A stretch of DNA of 64,000 nt from Gordoniibacillus kamchatkensis (GCF_000829455.1 NZ_JXAK01000022.1:33480-97479); one strand, 5' to 3'; shown: positions 18,132 through 28,137, numbered from the stretch's first letter. Made by a program: numbers and translations. Notes: generated by a model not told the origin, from the sequence alone.

Positions 18132-19735
18132 ATGAAGTCAAGATTTGTGCAAACCTCTCTTTTGCTCGTTCTGGCAGCGGCGCTGACGGCTTGCAGCAAC
18201 AAACCGAGCCAGCAACCCGCGCAGCAAAATCCCGCGCCGTCCCCCGCAGCGGCCGCAAGCAGCTCTGCCGCAGGCAAAGACTCCCTGGTCGTGGCCATGA
18301 CAGCTGACGAAGGCACCCTTGATCCCGCCGTGACGATGGACAACGCAGCCTGGAAAATTACGTATCCGACGTACGAACGGCTGGTCGAATACAATGGGGC
18401 GTCAACGGAAGTGAAGCCGGGGCTCGCCAAGGAATGGAAAGTTTCTCCGGACGGCCTCACCTGGACGTTCATCTTGAACGAAGGGCACAAATTCGCCGAC
18501 GGAACGCCGGTCGACGCGCAGGCTGTCAAGTTCACGTTCGACCGCATCCTGAAAATCGCCAAAGGGCCGGTCGATGTGTTCGGCGTCATTCAGGATATCA
18601 AAGTGCAGGACCCGAACACCGTCGTGTTCACGCTCAAGAAAAACTTCCCGCCGTTTCTGTCCACGCTGGCCGCGAACTACGGCGGCATCGTCAATCCGAA
18701 GGTGATGGAGCACGAATCGAACGGCGATTTGGGCCAAAATTATTTGGCCAGCCATACGATGGGCAGCGGTCCTTACCAGCTGGCGGAATGGAAAAAAGGC
18801 GAGTATTTGAAGCTTGAGCTCAATCCGAACTCCGCCGGCAAGCCTGCGCTCAAAACCGTATATTTCAAAATCGTCGCCGACTCCTCGGCGCAGCGCCTGC
18901 AGCTGGAAAAGGCGATATCGACATCGCGGAAGGCATCCCGGTCGAGCAGCTGAAAAGCGTCTCCGCTCTGCCGAACGCGCAGGTCGTACAGAAGCCCAGC
19001 CTGTTTGTCGACATTGCCTACATCAATGCGAGCAAGGGCAACCCGGCGCTGCAAAACCCGAAAGTGCGGCAGGCGATCAGCTACGCGGTCGATTACGGCT
19101 CCCTGACGAAAGCGGTGCAGCAGGGCTACGCCACGCAAATGCGCGGGCCTATCCCGCAAGGGCTGTGGGGCCACGACGACCAGGCGAAGCAGTACACGCA
19201 CGATACGGCGAAAGCGAAGTCGCTGCTCGCCGAAGCGGGAGTGAGCAACCTGTCGCTGGATCTGCTGTATTCGGACAAGTGGCCGTGGTGGGAGACGGAA
19301 GCGCTGACGCTGCAATCGTATTTGGCCGAAGCGGGAATCAAGCTTAACCTGAAAAAAGTGGCTTACGCGACGCAGCGCGACATGATCGACAAAGGGCAGT
19401 TCGATCTGTCCCTCGGCATTTGGAGCCCGGACTTCGCCGACCCGTTCATGTTCATGAACTACTGGTTCGATTCGAAAAACTTCGGCCTGTCCGGCAACCG
19501 CGCCTTCTACAAAAACGACAAGGTGGACGAGCTCGTTCGCAGCGCCGCTTCGAGCAACGACCAGGCGCAGCGCGAAAAGCTGTATAAAGAAGTGCAAAAC
19601 ATCGTCATCGACGACGCTCCGTACCTGTACCTGTATCAGAAAGATTATTTGCTCCCGATCAGCAAAGGCGTTAAAGGCTTTAACTACAATCCGATGCTGG
19701 AAGGTATTTACAATCTGGCAGAGATGTCGAAATAG
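18132..19735 (+). CDS. ddpA: Dipeptide ABC transporter substrate-binding lipoprotein (DppA/DdpA type), with a frame slip
   Basis: Start ATG 18132 follows AGGAGGG. A lipoprotein signal ends in ALTACSNK, followed by a low-complexity Ala/Gln/Pro linker. The SBP-5 fold is evident: GTLDPAVTMDNAAWKI, YERLVEYNG, VKPGLAKEWKVSPDGLTWTF and LASHTMGSGPYQLAEWKKGEY. At 18909-18911 the frame slips by -1 (one purine missing in a GAAAAGG run). The second frame continues GDIDIAEGIPVEQLKS and PKVRQAISYAVDYG to a normal end at 19735. The corrected length is about 534 aa, typical of the family. With the following four genes it forms an importer, probably for D-Ala-D-Ala given its position behind ddpX. Confidence 0.88.
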
Positions 19736-19758
19736 ATGAAGGAGCGAGGTGTTTCCAC

Positions 19759-20763
19759 ATGAGGCAAATGATTGCCAAACGTCTTGTCATGCTTGTCCTC
19801 GTGGCGTTCGGCGTGACGCTGATCACCTTCTTCCTATCCCACATCATTCCGGGAGATCCCGCGAGGATGCTGGTGGGACAGCGCGCGAACGAGGAAACAC
19901 TGCAGCAAGTCCGCCATCAATTGGGCCTAGACCAGCCGGTCTGGGTCCAATATTTTACTTATCTTAAAGGACTTGCTTCAGGTGACCTCGGAACCTCGAT
20001 ACGAACGCAGCAGCCGGTCGCGCACGATTTGCTGACGTTTTTCCCGGCGACGGTGGAGCTCGCTTTGTGCGCTTTTGTCATCGCGATCGTCGTCGGCGTT
20101 CCGCTCGGCGTCCTGTCCGCCGTGAAGAAGGACACCGGCTGGGACCACGGGGCGCGCGTGTTCTCGATCGCGGGCGTATCGACGCCGGTATTTTGGAGCG
20201 GACTCGTCATGATTTTGATTTTCTACGGCTATTTGGGCTGGTTTCCTTCCACCGGGCGGCTCGATCTGAACATTCAGCCTCCTGCGAGCATTACCGGACT
20301 GTATTTGCTCGACAGCATATTGACCGGCAATTGGCCCGCTTTCAAAAACAGCTTGTGGCACATCGTCATACCGGCGGTTACGCTCTCTTACGCGCAGCTC
20401 GCGATCATTACCCGGCAGGTGCGGGCCAGCATGCTGGAGGCGCTCGGACAGGAATATATCCGCACGGCGCTGGCCAACGGCATCAGCGGGCCGCTCCTGC
20501 TGTTCCGGTATGCGCTGCGCAACGCGCTCATCCCGACGGTAACGGTCGTCGGGCTGTCGTTCGGCTCGCTGCTCGGCGGTGCCGTCGTCACGGAAACGAT
20601 ATTCGGCTGGCCGGGCATGGGCAAATATGTGGTCGATTCGATCGCCAATCTCGATTTTCCGGCGATCATGGGCTTTACCCTCGTCATTTCCATCGGGTAC
20701 GCCCTGATCAACCTCATCGTGGACTTGACGTATTACATCCTCGATCCGCAAATCAAACCGTAA
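19759..20763 (+). CDS. ddpB: Dipeptide ABC transporter permease (DppB/DdpB type)
   Basis: The product is 334 aa from ATG 19759, with GGAGCGAGGTG upstream. It begins with the classic DppB N-terminus (KRLVMLVLVAFGVTLITFFLSHIIPGDPARML) and has six transmembrane segments. The cytoplasmic coupling motif is in RASMLEALGQEYIRTALANGI, and the end has ETIFGWPGMGKYVVDSI. It pairs with the next gene to form the inner-membrane channel. The gap to the binding protein is only 23 bp. Confidence 0.92.
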   Translation: MRQMIAKRLVMLVLVAFGVTLITFFLSHIIPGDPARMLVGQRANEETLQQVRHQLGLDQPVWVQYFTYLKGLASGDLGTSIRTQQPVAHDLLTFFPATVELALCAFVIAIVVGVPLGVLSAVKKDTGWDHGARVFSIAGVSTPVFWSGLVMILIFYGYLGWFPSTGRLDLNIQPPASITGLYLLDSILTGNWPAFKNSLWHIVIPAVTLSYAQLAIITRQVRASMLEALGQEYIRTALANGISGPLLLFRYALRNALIPTVTVVGLSFGSLLGGAVVTETIFGWPGMGKYVVDSIANLDFPAIMGFTLVISIGYALINLIVDLTYYILDPQIKP

Positions 20764-20772
20764 GGGGGAATC

Positions 20773-21648
20773 ATGATGGAGTTGCAGACGGCCGAAGCGG
20801 TCCTCCCCGCGAAAGAGATCCATCCGTTCTGGTACAAGCTCAAGAAGAACCCGATGACGCTCGCCGGTTTGGCGGTGCTTGCGGTCATCGTCCTGCTGTC
20901 CTTGGCGGCGCCGCTCATCACCTCGTTCGACCCGAACAAAATCAACGTCGTCGAGCGGTTCCAAGGCCCGTCGGCGAAGCATTGGTTCGGTACGGACGAA
21001 GTGGGCAGAGACATTTTTACCCGCATTCTGTACGGCACGCGCCTGTCGCTCGGCATCGGCGTCGCCATCGTCGTGGCGGCCGGCGCCATCGGGACGGTGC
21101 TCGGTACGGTGTCCGGCTATTTAGGCGGCAAGATCGACCAAATCATGATGCGGATTATGGACATGATTCTCGCTTTCCCGACGCTCATTTTGGCGATGGC
21201 TTTCGCCGCTGCGCTCGGTCCGAACCTGCAAAACGCGATGATCGCCATAGCGGTCGTGAAAATACCGGTATATGTCCGTCTGGCGCGCGGGGAGACGCTG
21301 GCGCTGCGGGAGAAGCTGTTCGTGAAAGCGGCGGTGACGTTCGGCATCAAGCCTTGGCGCATTATCGCGCGGCACATTGTGCCTAACGTCGTGTCGCCGA
21401 TCGTGATTCAGGTGACGCTCGACATCGGGGACGCGATTTTGCTCGTGGCGACGCTCGGCTTCCTCGGGTTGGGCGCCCAGCCTCCCACTCCGGAATGGGG
21501 GGCGATGATCAGCGTCGGGTGGAAATATTTGCTCGACTATTGGTGGTATCCCACGTTTCCGGGGCTGGCGCTGTTTCTCGCATCCGGCGCTTTAAATCTG
21601 ATCGGGGACGGCATCCGGGACATTCTGGATCCGAAGTCCGGCCGCTAG
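20773..21648 (+). CDS. ddpC: Dipeptide ABC transporter permease (DppC/DdpC type)
   Basis: The product is 291 aa from ATG 20773, with AAGGGGGAA upstream. The N-terminal OppC domain is KKNPMTLAGLAVLAVIVLLSLAAPL, followed by HWFGTDEVGRDIFTRILYGTRLSL, a hallmark of DppC/OppC permeases. The EAA-type loop is KLFVKAAVTFGIKPWRIIARHI. The C-terminus has GLGAQPPTPEWGAMIS and GDGIRDILDPK. It is the second channel subunit, separated from ddpB by 9 bp. Confidence 0.92.
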   Translation: MMELQTAEAVLPAKEIHPFWYKLKKNPMTLAGLAVLAVIVLLSLAAPLITSFDPNKINVVERFQGPSAKHWFGTDEVGRDIFTRILYGTRLSLGIGVAIVVAAGAIGTVLGTVSGYLGGKIDQIMMRIMDMILAFPTLILAMAFAAALGPNLQNAMIAIAVVKIPVYVRLARGETLALREKLFVKAAVTFGIKPWRIIARHIVPNVVSPIVIQVTLDIGDAILLVATLGFLGLGAQPPTPEWGAMISVGWKYLLDYWWYPTFPGLALFLASGALNLIGDGIRDILDPKSGR

Positions 21649-21663
21649 GAGGAGGGACTTAAG

Positions 21664-22635
21664 ATGCTGCTGGAAATCAAAGATTTGTCCGTGGAATTCC
21701 ACGGAATGCGCGGCACGATGAAAGCCCTGCACAACGTCAGCCTCTCCGTCGACAAAGGTGAAATTGTCGGCATCGTGGGGGAATCGGGCTCCGGCAAATC
21801 GGTGACGGCGCTGTCCGTCTTAGGCCTGCTGGACAAAAACGCGGTGGTGACAAGCGGAGAAATCCGATATGCCGGCCGCAATTTGCTCGCCCTAGGCAAG
21901 AAGGAAAAGCAGGCAGTCCGGGGCAAACAAATCGGCATGGTGTTTCAGGAGCCGATGACGGCGCTGCATCCGACGATGCGCGTCGGCAAGCAGCTGGCGC
22001 AGGTGATCAAGCGGCATCGCGGCGTATCCGGGCAAGAGGCGGAGCGTCTGGCGGTGCACGCTTTGCGGGAAGTCCATATTCACGATCCCGAGCTGGTGGC
22101 GAGGAAATATCCGTTCGAGCTGAGCGGCGGCATGAGGCAGCGGGTCGTGATCGCTTTGGCGATGGCCGCTCCTCCCGAGCTGCTCATTGCGGACGAGTCG
22201 ACTACCGCACTCGACGTAACCATTCAGCACGAAATATTGAAATTGATGAAGGAGCTGTCGGAGCGGCGCGGTACTTCGATCGTATTCATTACGCACGACC
22301 TGGGCATCGTGGCGCAATTGTGCGACCGGGTCGCCGTCATGTACGCGGGGGAAGTCGTCGAGACGGGAAGCACGGCCGACGTGCTGCGCTCGCCGCAGCA
22401 TCCGTACACGCAAGCGCTGCTGCATGCGCTGCCGGATCTGGCCGATCCGGACGAGCCGCTCTTGGCGATCGGCGGCGAGGTGCCCGATTTGCGCCGCAGG
22501 CCGGCAGGCTGCAGCTTTGCTTCGCGCTGCAGCCGGGCTACCGAAGAATGCAGGCTGGGCAAGCCGAGATTGGAAGAGCGGAAGCCCGGACACGAAGTCG
22601 CATGCTGGAAGGGGGCGGATGGAAGCCATGGATGA
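21664..22635 (+). CDS. ddpD: Dipeptide ABC transporter ATP-binding protein (DppD/DdpD type)
   Basis: The product is 323 aa from ATG 21664, with AGGAGGG upstream. Walker A is GESGSGKSV, the Q-loop FQEPMTALHPTMRVGKQL, the ABC signature LSGGMRQR and Walker B LLIADESTTALDV, followed by the H-loop in FITHDLG. The C-terminal oligopeptide-transporter extension has a Cys-rich pattern (GCSFASRCSRATEEC), as found in DppD. The gene overlaps the next ATPase gene by 17 bp, which suggests coupled expression of the two ATPase subunits. Confidence 0.92.
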   Translation: MLLEIKDLSVEFHGMRGTMKALHNVSLSVDKGEIVGIVGESGSGKSVTALSVLGLLDKNAVVTSGEIRYAGRNLLALGKKEKQAVRGKQIGMVFQEPMTALHPTMRVGKQLAQVIKRHRGVSGQEAERLAVHALREVHIHDPELVARKYPFELSGGMRQRVVIALAMAAPPELLIADESTTALDVTIQHEILKLMKELSERRGTSIVFITHDLGIVAQLCDRVAVMYAGEVVETGSTADVLRSPQHPYTQALLHALPDLADPDEPLLAIGGEVPDLRRRPAGCSFASRCSRATEECRLGKPRLEERKPGHEVACWKGADGSHG

Positions 22636-23578
22636 CATGATTCGGCTGCAGCAAGTGCACAAGCAGTTCGGCAAAGGCAAGCAGCTCGTTACGGCGGTGA
22701 AGGAAGCGGATCTGGCGATCCGGAGGGGGGAAGCGTTCGGGCTCGTCGGCGAATCCGGCTCCGGCAAAAGCACGATCGGCAAAATGCTGATCGGCCTCGA
22801 GTCCCCGACGGCCGGCGCCATTACTTATCTGGATCGTCCTCTCTGGGACAAAGGGCAGTATCGCAGTCCCCGTCCGGGCGAAATCCAGATCGTGTTTCAA
22901 GACCCGCAGTCTTCGCTCGATCCGAGAATGACGGTGAAAGATATTATCGTGGAGCCTCTCCATGCGCTGCCCTCCGCGGAGCGGAAGGAGAAGGGGACGC
23001 AGGCGCGGCTCGTTTCGCTGCTCCGGCGCGTCGGCCTGAAGGAGGAGCACCTTTCCCGCCATCCGCACGAATTCAGCGGCGGGCAGCGGCAGCGGATCGC
23101 GATCGCGCGGGCGTTAATTACGGATCCCTCCTTTCTCGTGCTGGACGAGCCGACATCGGCGCTCGACGTTTCCGTGCAGGCGCAGGTGCTCAATTTGCTC
23201 AAAGAATTGCAAAAAGAGCGCAACTTGACCTATTTGTTCATTTCGCACAATATGGCCGTCATTCGCTATATGTGCGACCGGGTGGCCGTCATGTACAAGG
23301 GCCATATCGTCGAAGTCGGCCCCGCCCGGCCGATGTTCCGCGAACCGGATCATCCGTACACCCGCATCCTGCTGTCTTCGCTGCCGAGCGTGTATGAACC
23401 GTCCGTGCCGGCCGGCGGATTTGCCGAACCCGCTGCGGACGGAGGCGCGAACGCCTGCTCGTTTTATTCCAGATGTCCTTCCCGCCAGAACGCATGCCTG
23501 CAAGCCCCCGCATTCGCTGAGAAGGAGACGGGCTGGAGCAGCGCATGCCATTTCCGAGGGGGGCGGGCGCATGTTTAA
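22619..23578 (+). CDS. ddpF: Dipeptide ABC transporter ATP-binding protein (DppF/DdpF type)
   Basis: The product is about 319 aa if ATG 22619 is used, with GGAAGGGGGCGG just upstream; ATG 22628 is an alternative. Walker A is GESGSGKST, the Q-loop FQDPQSSLDPRMTV, the signature FSGGQRQR and Walker B FLVLDEPTSALDVSVQ. The C-terminal CSFYSRCPSRQNAC extension is a Cys-containing tail typical of OppF/DppF. It is the second ATPase of the importer. Its last bases overlap the start of the XRE-cupin gene (ATGTTTAA), so that regulator is part of the same operon. Confidence 0.92.
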   Translation: MEAMDDMIRLQQVHKQFGKGKQLVTAVKEADLAIRRGEAFGLVGESGSGKSTIGKMLIGLESPTAGAITYLDRPLWDKGQYRSPRPGEIQIVFQDPQSSLDPRMTVKDIIVEPLHALPSAERKEKGTQARLVSLLRRVGLKEEHLSRHPHEFSGGQRQRIAIARALITDPSFLVLDEPTSALDVSVQAQVLNLLKELQKERNLTYLFISHNMAVIRYMCDRVAVMYKGHIVEVGPARPMFREPDHPYTRILLSSLPSVYEPSVPAGGFAEPAADGGANACSFYSRCPSRQNACLQAPAFAEKETGWSSACHFRGGRAHV

Positions 23579-24099
23579 CGGGGAACGGGTGCGGGAAATC
23601 CGCAAGCAAAAAAATTACACGCTGAAACAATTGGCGGAAAAAACGGGTCTCAGCATCGGCCTCCTTTCGCAAATCGAAAGGGGGCTTGTAGACCCTACGG
23701 TAGGAACGTTCTGGAAAGTTTGCACCGCTCTCGACATTCCGATCCATCACTTTTTTCAAGGCATCGAGGAAGAGCATATCGTCGTCCGCAAAGACCGGCG
23801 CCGGCTCATGGATCTGTCCGATTCCAAGGTGCGGTACCATATCCTGTCCCCGAGCGCTCGGGAAGATCGAGTATTTGCTTGTGGAAATCCAGCCCGGGGA
23901 GATGGCCGAAGCCGAGCTGGTCAGCCATCCGGGCGAGGAATGCGGGTATATTTTGCAAGGGGAAATGAAGGTGATCCTGGGCGGGCAGGAAATTTATTTA
24001 TACGAGGGAGACAGCATTTGTTTTCCAAGCACGACTCCTCACCGCTACGTCAACACCGGGGACAAAACGGCGCTCTCCATATGGGCGATGGTGCATTGA
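23571..24099 (+). CDS. XRE-family regulator with C-terminal cupin domain, with a frame slip
   Basis: ATG 23571 overlaps the ddpF stop; GAGGGGGGCGGG lies upstream. Residues 1-65 are a helix-turn-helix of the XRE class (VREIRKQKNYTLKQLAEKTGLSIGLLSQIERG, TFWKVCTALDIP). Between about 23856 and 23866 the frame slips by net +1, after which a cupin-2 domain follows (KIEYLLVEIQPGEMAEAELV, HPGEECGYILQGEM, EGDSICFPSTTPHRYVN). The corrected size, about 175 aa, is right for XRE-cupin regulators, which commonly control amino-acid or polyamine metabolism operons in response to a small ligand. Placement at the end of the ddp operon suggests autogenous control of D-Ala-D-Ala uptake. Confidence 0.82.
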
Positions 24100-24165
24100 C
24101 CCCCGCCGGCCTGGCCGGACGGTGATTTCGGCAGGCGCCTCATTGAGTCCCCGGCCATGCGGGAG

Positions 24166-25332
24166 TTATACTGAAAGTGACCGGACGTAAACGCGGGGAA
24201 CCCTTTGCCCGATCAGGCAAACGACTTCGTAGTTGATTGTATTCATGTGCGCAGCGACTTCATCGATCGCGATGAACGCTTGCTCCGTGCCGCCGAACAG
24301 AACGACCTCGTCGCCGGCTTGCACGTCCGGGACGGATGTCGCGTCCAGCATCGTTTGATCCATGCACACTCTGCCGATAATCGGAACCCGCGTATGTCCG
24401 ATCAGGGCGAAGCCTTTGCCCGAAAGCTGCCTTGACAATCCGTCGGCATAACCGACCGGAATCGTGGCGACGGTGCAATCGCTTGCTGCGGTAAACGTGC
24501 GTCCGTAGCTGACGGACTGGCCTGCGGAGATGCGCTTGACGGCGGAAACCCGCGTTTTGAGCTGCATCGCCTGCCGGAGCGGAAAGCCGGGGTGGTCGAT
24601 GTCGGCGGATGGCTTCAGCCCGTACAGGGCGATGCCTACCCGGACCATGTCCAGATGCATATCCGGAAAATGCATCGCTGCCGCGCTGTTGCAGCAGTGC
24701 TTGAGCGGAACGTCGATATGATGTTCGTGCAGAAATTCGATATAAGAGCGGAACGTTTCGAATTGGCGGCGCGTGTACGGCGATTCCGGGTTGTCCGCTT
24801 CCGCGAAATGGGTGAACATACCTTCCAGATCGACATGGCGGGAAGCGAGCGCTTGTTGCGCCAAGGCTAGCGCCGCCTCTTTGCTCGTGACGCCGATGCG
24901 GGACATGCCGGTATCGATTTTGAGATGAATGGCCGCACGCCGCTGCAGCCGTTCCGTGCAGGCGATGAGCTGGCCAAGAACGTCAGCGGAGTATACGGTT
25001 AACGTCACGCGGTTAAGGACGGCGGCTTCGACGGATCTGGGAGGCGTGTAGCCCAGAACGAGAATCGGCAGGTCGATGCCTGCGGCTCTTAATTGCAGCG
25101 CTTCGTCCAAAATGGCGACGCCGAGCCAATCGGCTCCCGCTGCGATCGCCGCTGCGGCGACTTCGGCGGCCCCATGCCCGTACCCGTTCGCTTTCACAAC
25201 GGCCATCAGCCGGCATGAAGCGCCTATCGCGGTTTTGAACAGCTCGGCGTTATGAGAGATGGCGTCAAGCGAGATTTCGGCCCATGTATCGCGGTGGCCG
25301 ATCCGATTCTCGGGCGATAGTTGCGTTATCAT
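24166..25332 (-). CDS. alr: Alanine racemase
   Basis: The product is 388 aa on the minus strand from ATG 25332, with AAGGGGG upstream. The PLP-lysine motif is MAVVKANGYGHGAAEVA near the N-terminus, the catalytic tyrosine motif is SVSYGRTFTA in the C-terminal domain, and IGRVCMDQTMLDAT is the conserved dimer-interface region. It interconverts L- and D-alanine in the cytoplasm, both for cell-wall synthesis and for catabolism. Here it lies convergent to the ddp operon and divergent from a PucR regulator with alanine dehydrogenase. It can therefore link D-Ala released by DdpX to L-Ala oxidation. The frame is intact. Confidence 0.95.
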   Translation of the reverse strand: MITQLSPENRIGHRDTWAEISLDAISHNAELFKTAIGASCRLMAVVKANGYGHGAAEVAAAAIAAGADWLGVAILDEALQLRAAGIDLPILVLGYTPPRSVEAAVLNRVTLTVYSADVLGQLIACTERLQRRAAIHLKIDTGMSRIGVTSKEAALALAQQALASRHVDLEGMFTHFAEADNPESPYTRRQFETFRSYIEFLHEHHIDVPLKHCCNSAAAMHFPDMHLDMVRVGIALYGLKPSADIDHPGFPLRQAMQLKTRVSAVKRISAGQSVSYGRTFTAASDCTVATIPVGYADGLSRQLSGKGFALIGHTRVPIIGRVCMDQTMLDATSVPDVQAGDEVVLFGGTEQAFIAIDEVAAHMNTINYEVVCLIGQRVPRVYVRSLSV

Positions 25333-25475
25333 CGTTGAATCCCCCTTGCTGGTTCTTACTTTAGTATAAACGGAATCTGCAAACGCTTGTTTGTCGGATT
25401 CGAAGAAAAACGCAAATCGCCTTTGTGCGCTTGCACAAATCGTGCTTCACCTTGGATAGTGGGGGGCAAGAAAGA
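25333..25475. promoter_or_regulatory. Divergent alr / PucR-regulator promoter region with an 18-bp palindrome
   Basis: The gap holds a perfect inverted repeat TTTGTGC-GCTT-GCACAAA at 25422-25439. On the minus strand TATACT (about 25365-25370) is a possible -10 box for alr. The palindrome is a candidate operator for the PucR-type regulator that follows. Confidence 0.45.
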
Positions 25476-26711
25476 ATGCTTATGGACGAAGACCCGTTCG
25501 ACAGAAGCTTTGAAAGTCTGGAAGCTTTGGCGGAAACGATGAACGAAGTGCTCGGATGTCCCGTTACGATCGAAGATGCGAACCATCGGCTCATCGCGTA
25601 CAGCTCTCACGATCCGCAAATGGATCCGGCCCGCATCGCGACCATTGTCGGCCGCCGCGTGCCGGAGAAAGTGATCGGCGGGTTGTGGCGTGAAGGCGTC
25701 ATCCAGCGGCTTGCGGAAAGCGACGACCCGGTCCGCATACCGGCGATCCGGGATATCGGCTTGAATGACCGCGTGGCGATCGCCATTCGCAAAAACGCGG
25801 ACGTTCTCGGCTACATTTGGGTCGTCGAGGATGACAAACGGCTTGACGCGCGCGAGCTGATCCTGCTGAAAAAGGCGGCGGAAGCGGCGAGAACGAAGCT
25901 GGTCCAGCTTCAGACGCAGCGGCGTAAAGTGGAAGAGGGACACAAAGATTTTTTCTGGCAGCTGCTGACGGGGCATTTGAAATCCGAAGCGCAAATCAAA
26001 GAACGGGCGGACAGAGCAGCGGCGGTGCTCCCGCCTTCGTTTCACGTGCTCATGCTGCAGTTCGGCTCGGAGATTACCGACAAAAGGTACCAGCAAATTC
26101 TGGACATGATGGCTGCGGCCGGGCAGCTTCGGTTCGTTTTCCACGTTGTCGTCGAGAGCCAGCTGATTTTGCTGGCATCGCCCCTTCACCGGCATCCGGC
26201 CAAGGACCAATTCAGCCGGCAAGCGGCGGATTTCGTCGCCCAGGCGGAGCGCCGGTTCGGCTCCGCTCTGGCGGCAGCGGGCAGCGGCTCTCTGTACGAG
26301 CAGTATACGATGGTGGAGCAAAGCTATCAGGAAGCGCTCATGGTGCTGCAAATCAAAAGGCAATTCCCGCACGAAACGAGGAACATCCTCTGTTATCCCG
26401 ACCTCGGCTATTACCGCTTCCTGCCCTTGATCCTCGAAGAAAAACGGAAGCGCAGCTTCAAAAATCCGTGCCTGGAGAAGCTGAGGGAATACGACCGCGA
26501 GCACCACGGCGACCTGCTGCATACGCTCGAGGTGTTTTTGGCAAGCGACAGCAACGCGAAAGAGGCGGCGGACGTTCTTCACGTCCATACGAATACGCTG
26601 AACTACCGGCTGAAGCGAATCTCGGAAATCGGCGGCATCGATCTGGTGAACATGGATCAGAAAGTAACCCTCTACCTGGAATTGAAGACGGAGCGGCTCG
26701 GCGGCGGCTGA
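25476..26711 (+). CDS. PucR-type transcriptional regulator, probable AdeR-like activator of ald
   Basis: The product is about 411 aa from ATG 25476 (GTGGGGGGCAAGAAAG upstream). The N-terminal 130 residues look like a GAF-like sensor ([39 protein letters not shown]). A central PucR/CdaR GGDEF-like region follows, and the C-terminal helix-turn-helix of the PucR family is clear: [24 protein letters not shown]. In B. subtilis the PucR-family protein AdeR activates ald in response to alanine. The present gene lies 113 bp upstream of ald in the same direction, which supports that role (inference from family and position). Confidence 0.85.
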   Translation: MLMDEDPFDRSFESLEALAETMNEVLGCPVTIEDANHRLIAYSSHDPQMDPARIATIVGRRVPEKVIGGLWREGVIQRLAESDDPVRIPAIRDIGLNDRVAIAIRKNADVLGYIWVVEDDKRLDARELILLKKAAEAARTKLVQLQTQRRKVEEGHKDFFWQLLTGHLKSEAQIKERADRAAAVLPPSFHVLMLQFGSEITDKRYQQILDMMAAAGQLRFVFHVVVESQLILLASPLHRHPAKDQFSRQAADFVAQAERRFGSALAAAGSGSLYEQYTMVEQSYQEALMVLQIKRQFPHETRNILCYPDLGYYRFLPLILEEKRKRSFKNPCLEKLREYDREHHGDLLHTLEVFLASDSNAKEAADVLHVHTNTLNYRLKRISEIGGIDLVNMDQKVTLYLELKTERLGGG

Positions 26712-26785
26712 CGCTTTGTCGATTTTCACAATCCGGGCGGCGGTTTTTCATATTTCCCGACAAACAAAAATATCGTTCTATCTCC

Positions 26786-26791
26786 TATACT
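26786..26791 (+). promoter_or_regulatory. -10 box of the ald promoter
   Basis: TATACT stands 34 bp before the ald start. No consensus -35 hexamer is present at the right distance, as expected for an activator-dependent promoter. Confidence 0.35.
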
Positions 26792-26824
26792 TGGCTTACA
26801 CACCATCACCGAGGAGGAAACGAT

Positions 26825-27958
26825 ATGCGAATCGGCATACCGAAGGAAATCAAAAACAATGAAAATCGCGTGGCCATCACCCCGGCGGGCATCATGGCTT
26901 TCGTCCAAGCAGGGCATGAAGTCGTCATCGAAAGCAATGCCGGTCTCGGCAGCGGCTTCCTGAACGAAGAATATGCGGCGGCCGGCGCGCAAATCATCGA
27001 TGATGCTGCAGCCGTATGGGCCGCTGCGGATATGGTCATGAAAGTGAAAGAACCGCTCCCTGCGGAATACGGGTATTTGCGCGAAGGACTCGTTTTGTTT
27101 ACGTATCTGCACTTGGCGGCCGAGCCGAAGCTCGCTCAGGCCCTTGTCGACAAAGGCGTGATCGCCATCGCTTATGAAACGGTCGAGGTGAACCGCTCGC
27201 TGCCGCTGCTGACGCCGATGAGCGAAGTGGCCGGTCGGATGGCCGCCCAGATCGGCGCGCAGTTTTTGGAAAAGCCGAACGGCGGCAAAGGAATATTGCT
27301 CGGCGGCGTTTCGGGAGTCCGGCGCGGCAAAGTGACGGTGATCGGGGGCGGCGTCGTGGGCACGAACGCCGCGAAAATCGCCGTCGGACTCGGCGCCGAC
27401 GTCACCATAATCGACGTGAGCGCGGACCGGCTGCGCCAGCTCGAGGATATGTTCGGAGCAGGCGTGCAAACGTTGATGTCCAACCCGTTCAATATCGCCG
27501 AAGCGGTCGCCGAATCCGATCTCGTGATCGGCGCGGTGCTCATTCCCGGGGCCAAAGCGCCCAAGCTCGTGACCGAAGCGATGGTCAAAGCGATGAAGCC
27601 GGGATCGGTCATCGTTGACGTTGCCGTCGATCAAGGCGGCATCTTCGAGACGGTCGACCGGGTGACGACGCATGCCGAGCCGACGTATGCGAAGCACGGC
27701 GTCGTGCACTATGCCGTCGCCAACATGCCGGGGGCCGTGCCGAGAACGTCGACGATCGCTTTGACGAACGTGACGATCCCGTATGCGCTGCAAATTGCGA
27801 ACAAGGGCGTGAACCAGGCGATCATGGATAACAAGGCACTGCTGCTTGGCGTCAATGTGGCGTGCGGATCGGTCACCTACGAAGCCGTGGCGAAAGATCT
27901 CGGCTACGAATACGTGCCGGCCGAAAAAGCGCTGGCCAAACAGAAGGCCTTATCGTAA
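26825..27958 (+). CDS. ald: Alanine dehydrogenase
   Basis: The product is 377 aa, the usual length, from ATG 26825 with a perfect GAGGAGGAAA site. The N-terminus [22 protein letters not shown] is diagnostic of Ald/PntA proteins; [11 protein letters not shown] holds the pyruvate-binding lysine region, and the Rossmann motif is [25 protein letters not shown]. The enzyme catalyses L-alanine + NAD to pyruvate + ammonia + NADH. With ddpX, the dipeptide importer and alr it completes a route from D-Ala-D-Ala to central metabolism. It is followed by a strong terminator, so it is the last gene of this unit. Confidence 0.97.
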   Translation: MRIGIPKEIKNNENRVAITPAGIMAFVQAGHEVVIESNAGLGSGFLNEEYAAAGAQIIDDAAAVWAAADMVMKVKEPLPAEYGYLREGLVLFTYLHLAAEPKLAQALVDKGVIAIAYETVEVNRSLPLLTPMSEVAGRMAAQIGAQFLEKPNGGKGILLGGVSGVRRGKVTVIGGGVVGTNAAKIAVGLGADVTIIDVSADRLRQLEDMFGAGVQTLMSNPFNIAEAVAESDLVIGAVLIPGAKAPKLVTEAMVKAMKPGSVIVDVAVDQGGIFETVDRVTTHAEPTYAKHGVVHYAVANMPGAVPRTSTIALTNVTIPYALQIANKGVNQAIMDNKALLLGVNVACGSVTYEAVAKDLGYEYVPAEKALAKQKALS

Positions 27959-27993
27959 AGCCTCGAGTGCTCGCATAGTGCGTACACCGCTTG

Positions 27994-28030
27994 CGCGGTC
28001 CGACTTTTCCAAGTCGGGCCGCGTTTTTTT
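27994..28030 (+). terminator. Rho-independent terminator after ald
   Basis: The stem 27994-28006 pairs with 28011-28023 around a TTCC loop and is followed by seven T. Confidence 0.9.
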
Positions 28031-28137
28031 ATGGCGTTAAACATGGCAGCGGGTGGACGGCGGTCGTGCGTATTGGCGGAACTATAATGTTGCGAAATAG
28101 TCTAGGGGGCGTTTCGGAAGAAGGGGCTTCCGTGCAA

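Noticed and set aside
19978..20982. Antisense open frame of about 330 codons opposite ddpB
   Set aside because: Arg/Asp-rich shadow translation with no homology; ddpB and ddpC motifs are intact on the plus strand.
24100..24165. Terminator between the XRE-cupin gene and convergent alr
   Set aside because: I could not find a stable hairpin with a T-run in the 66-bp gap on either strand.
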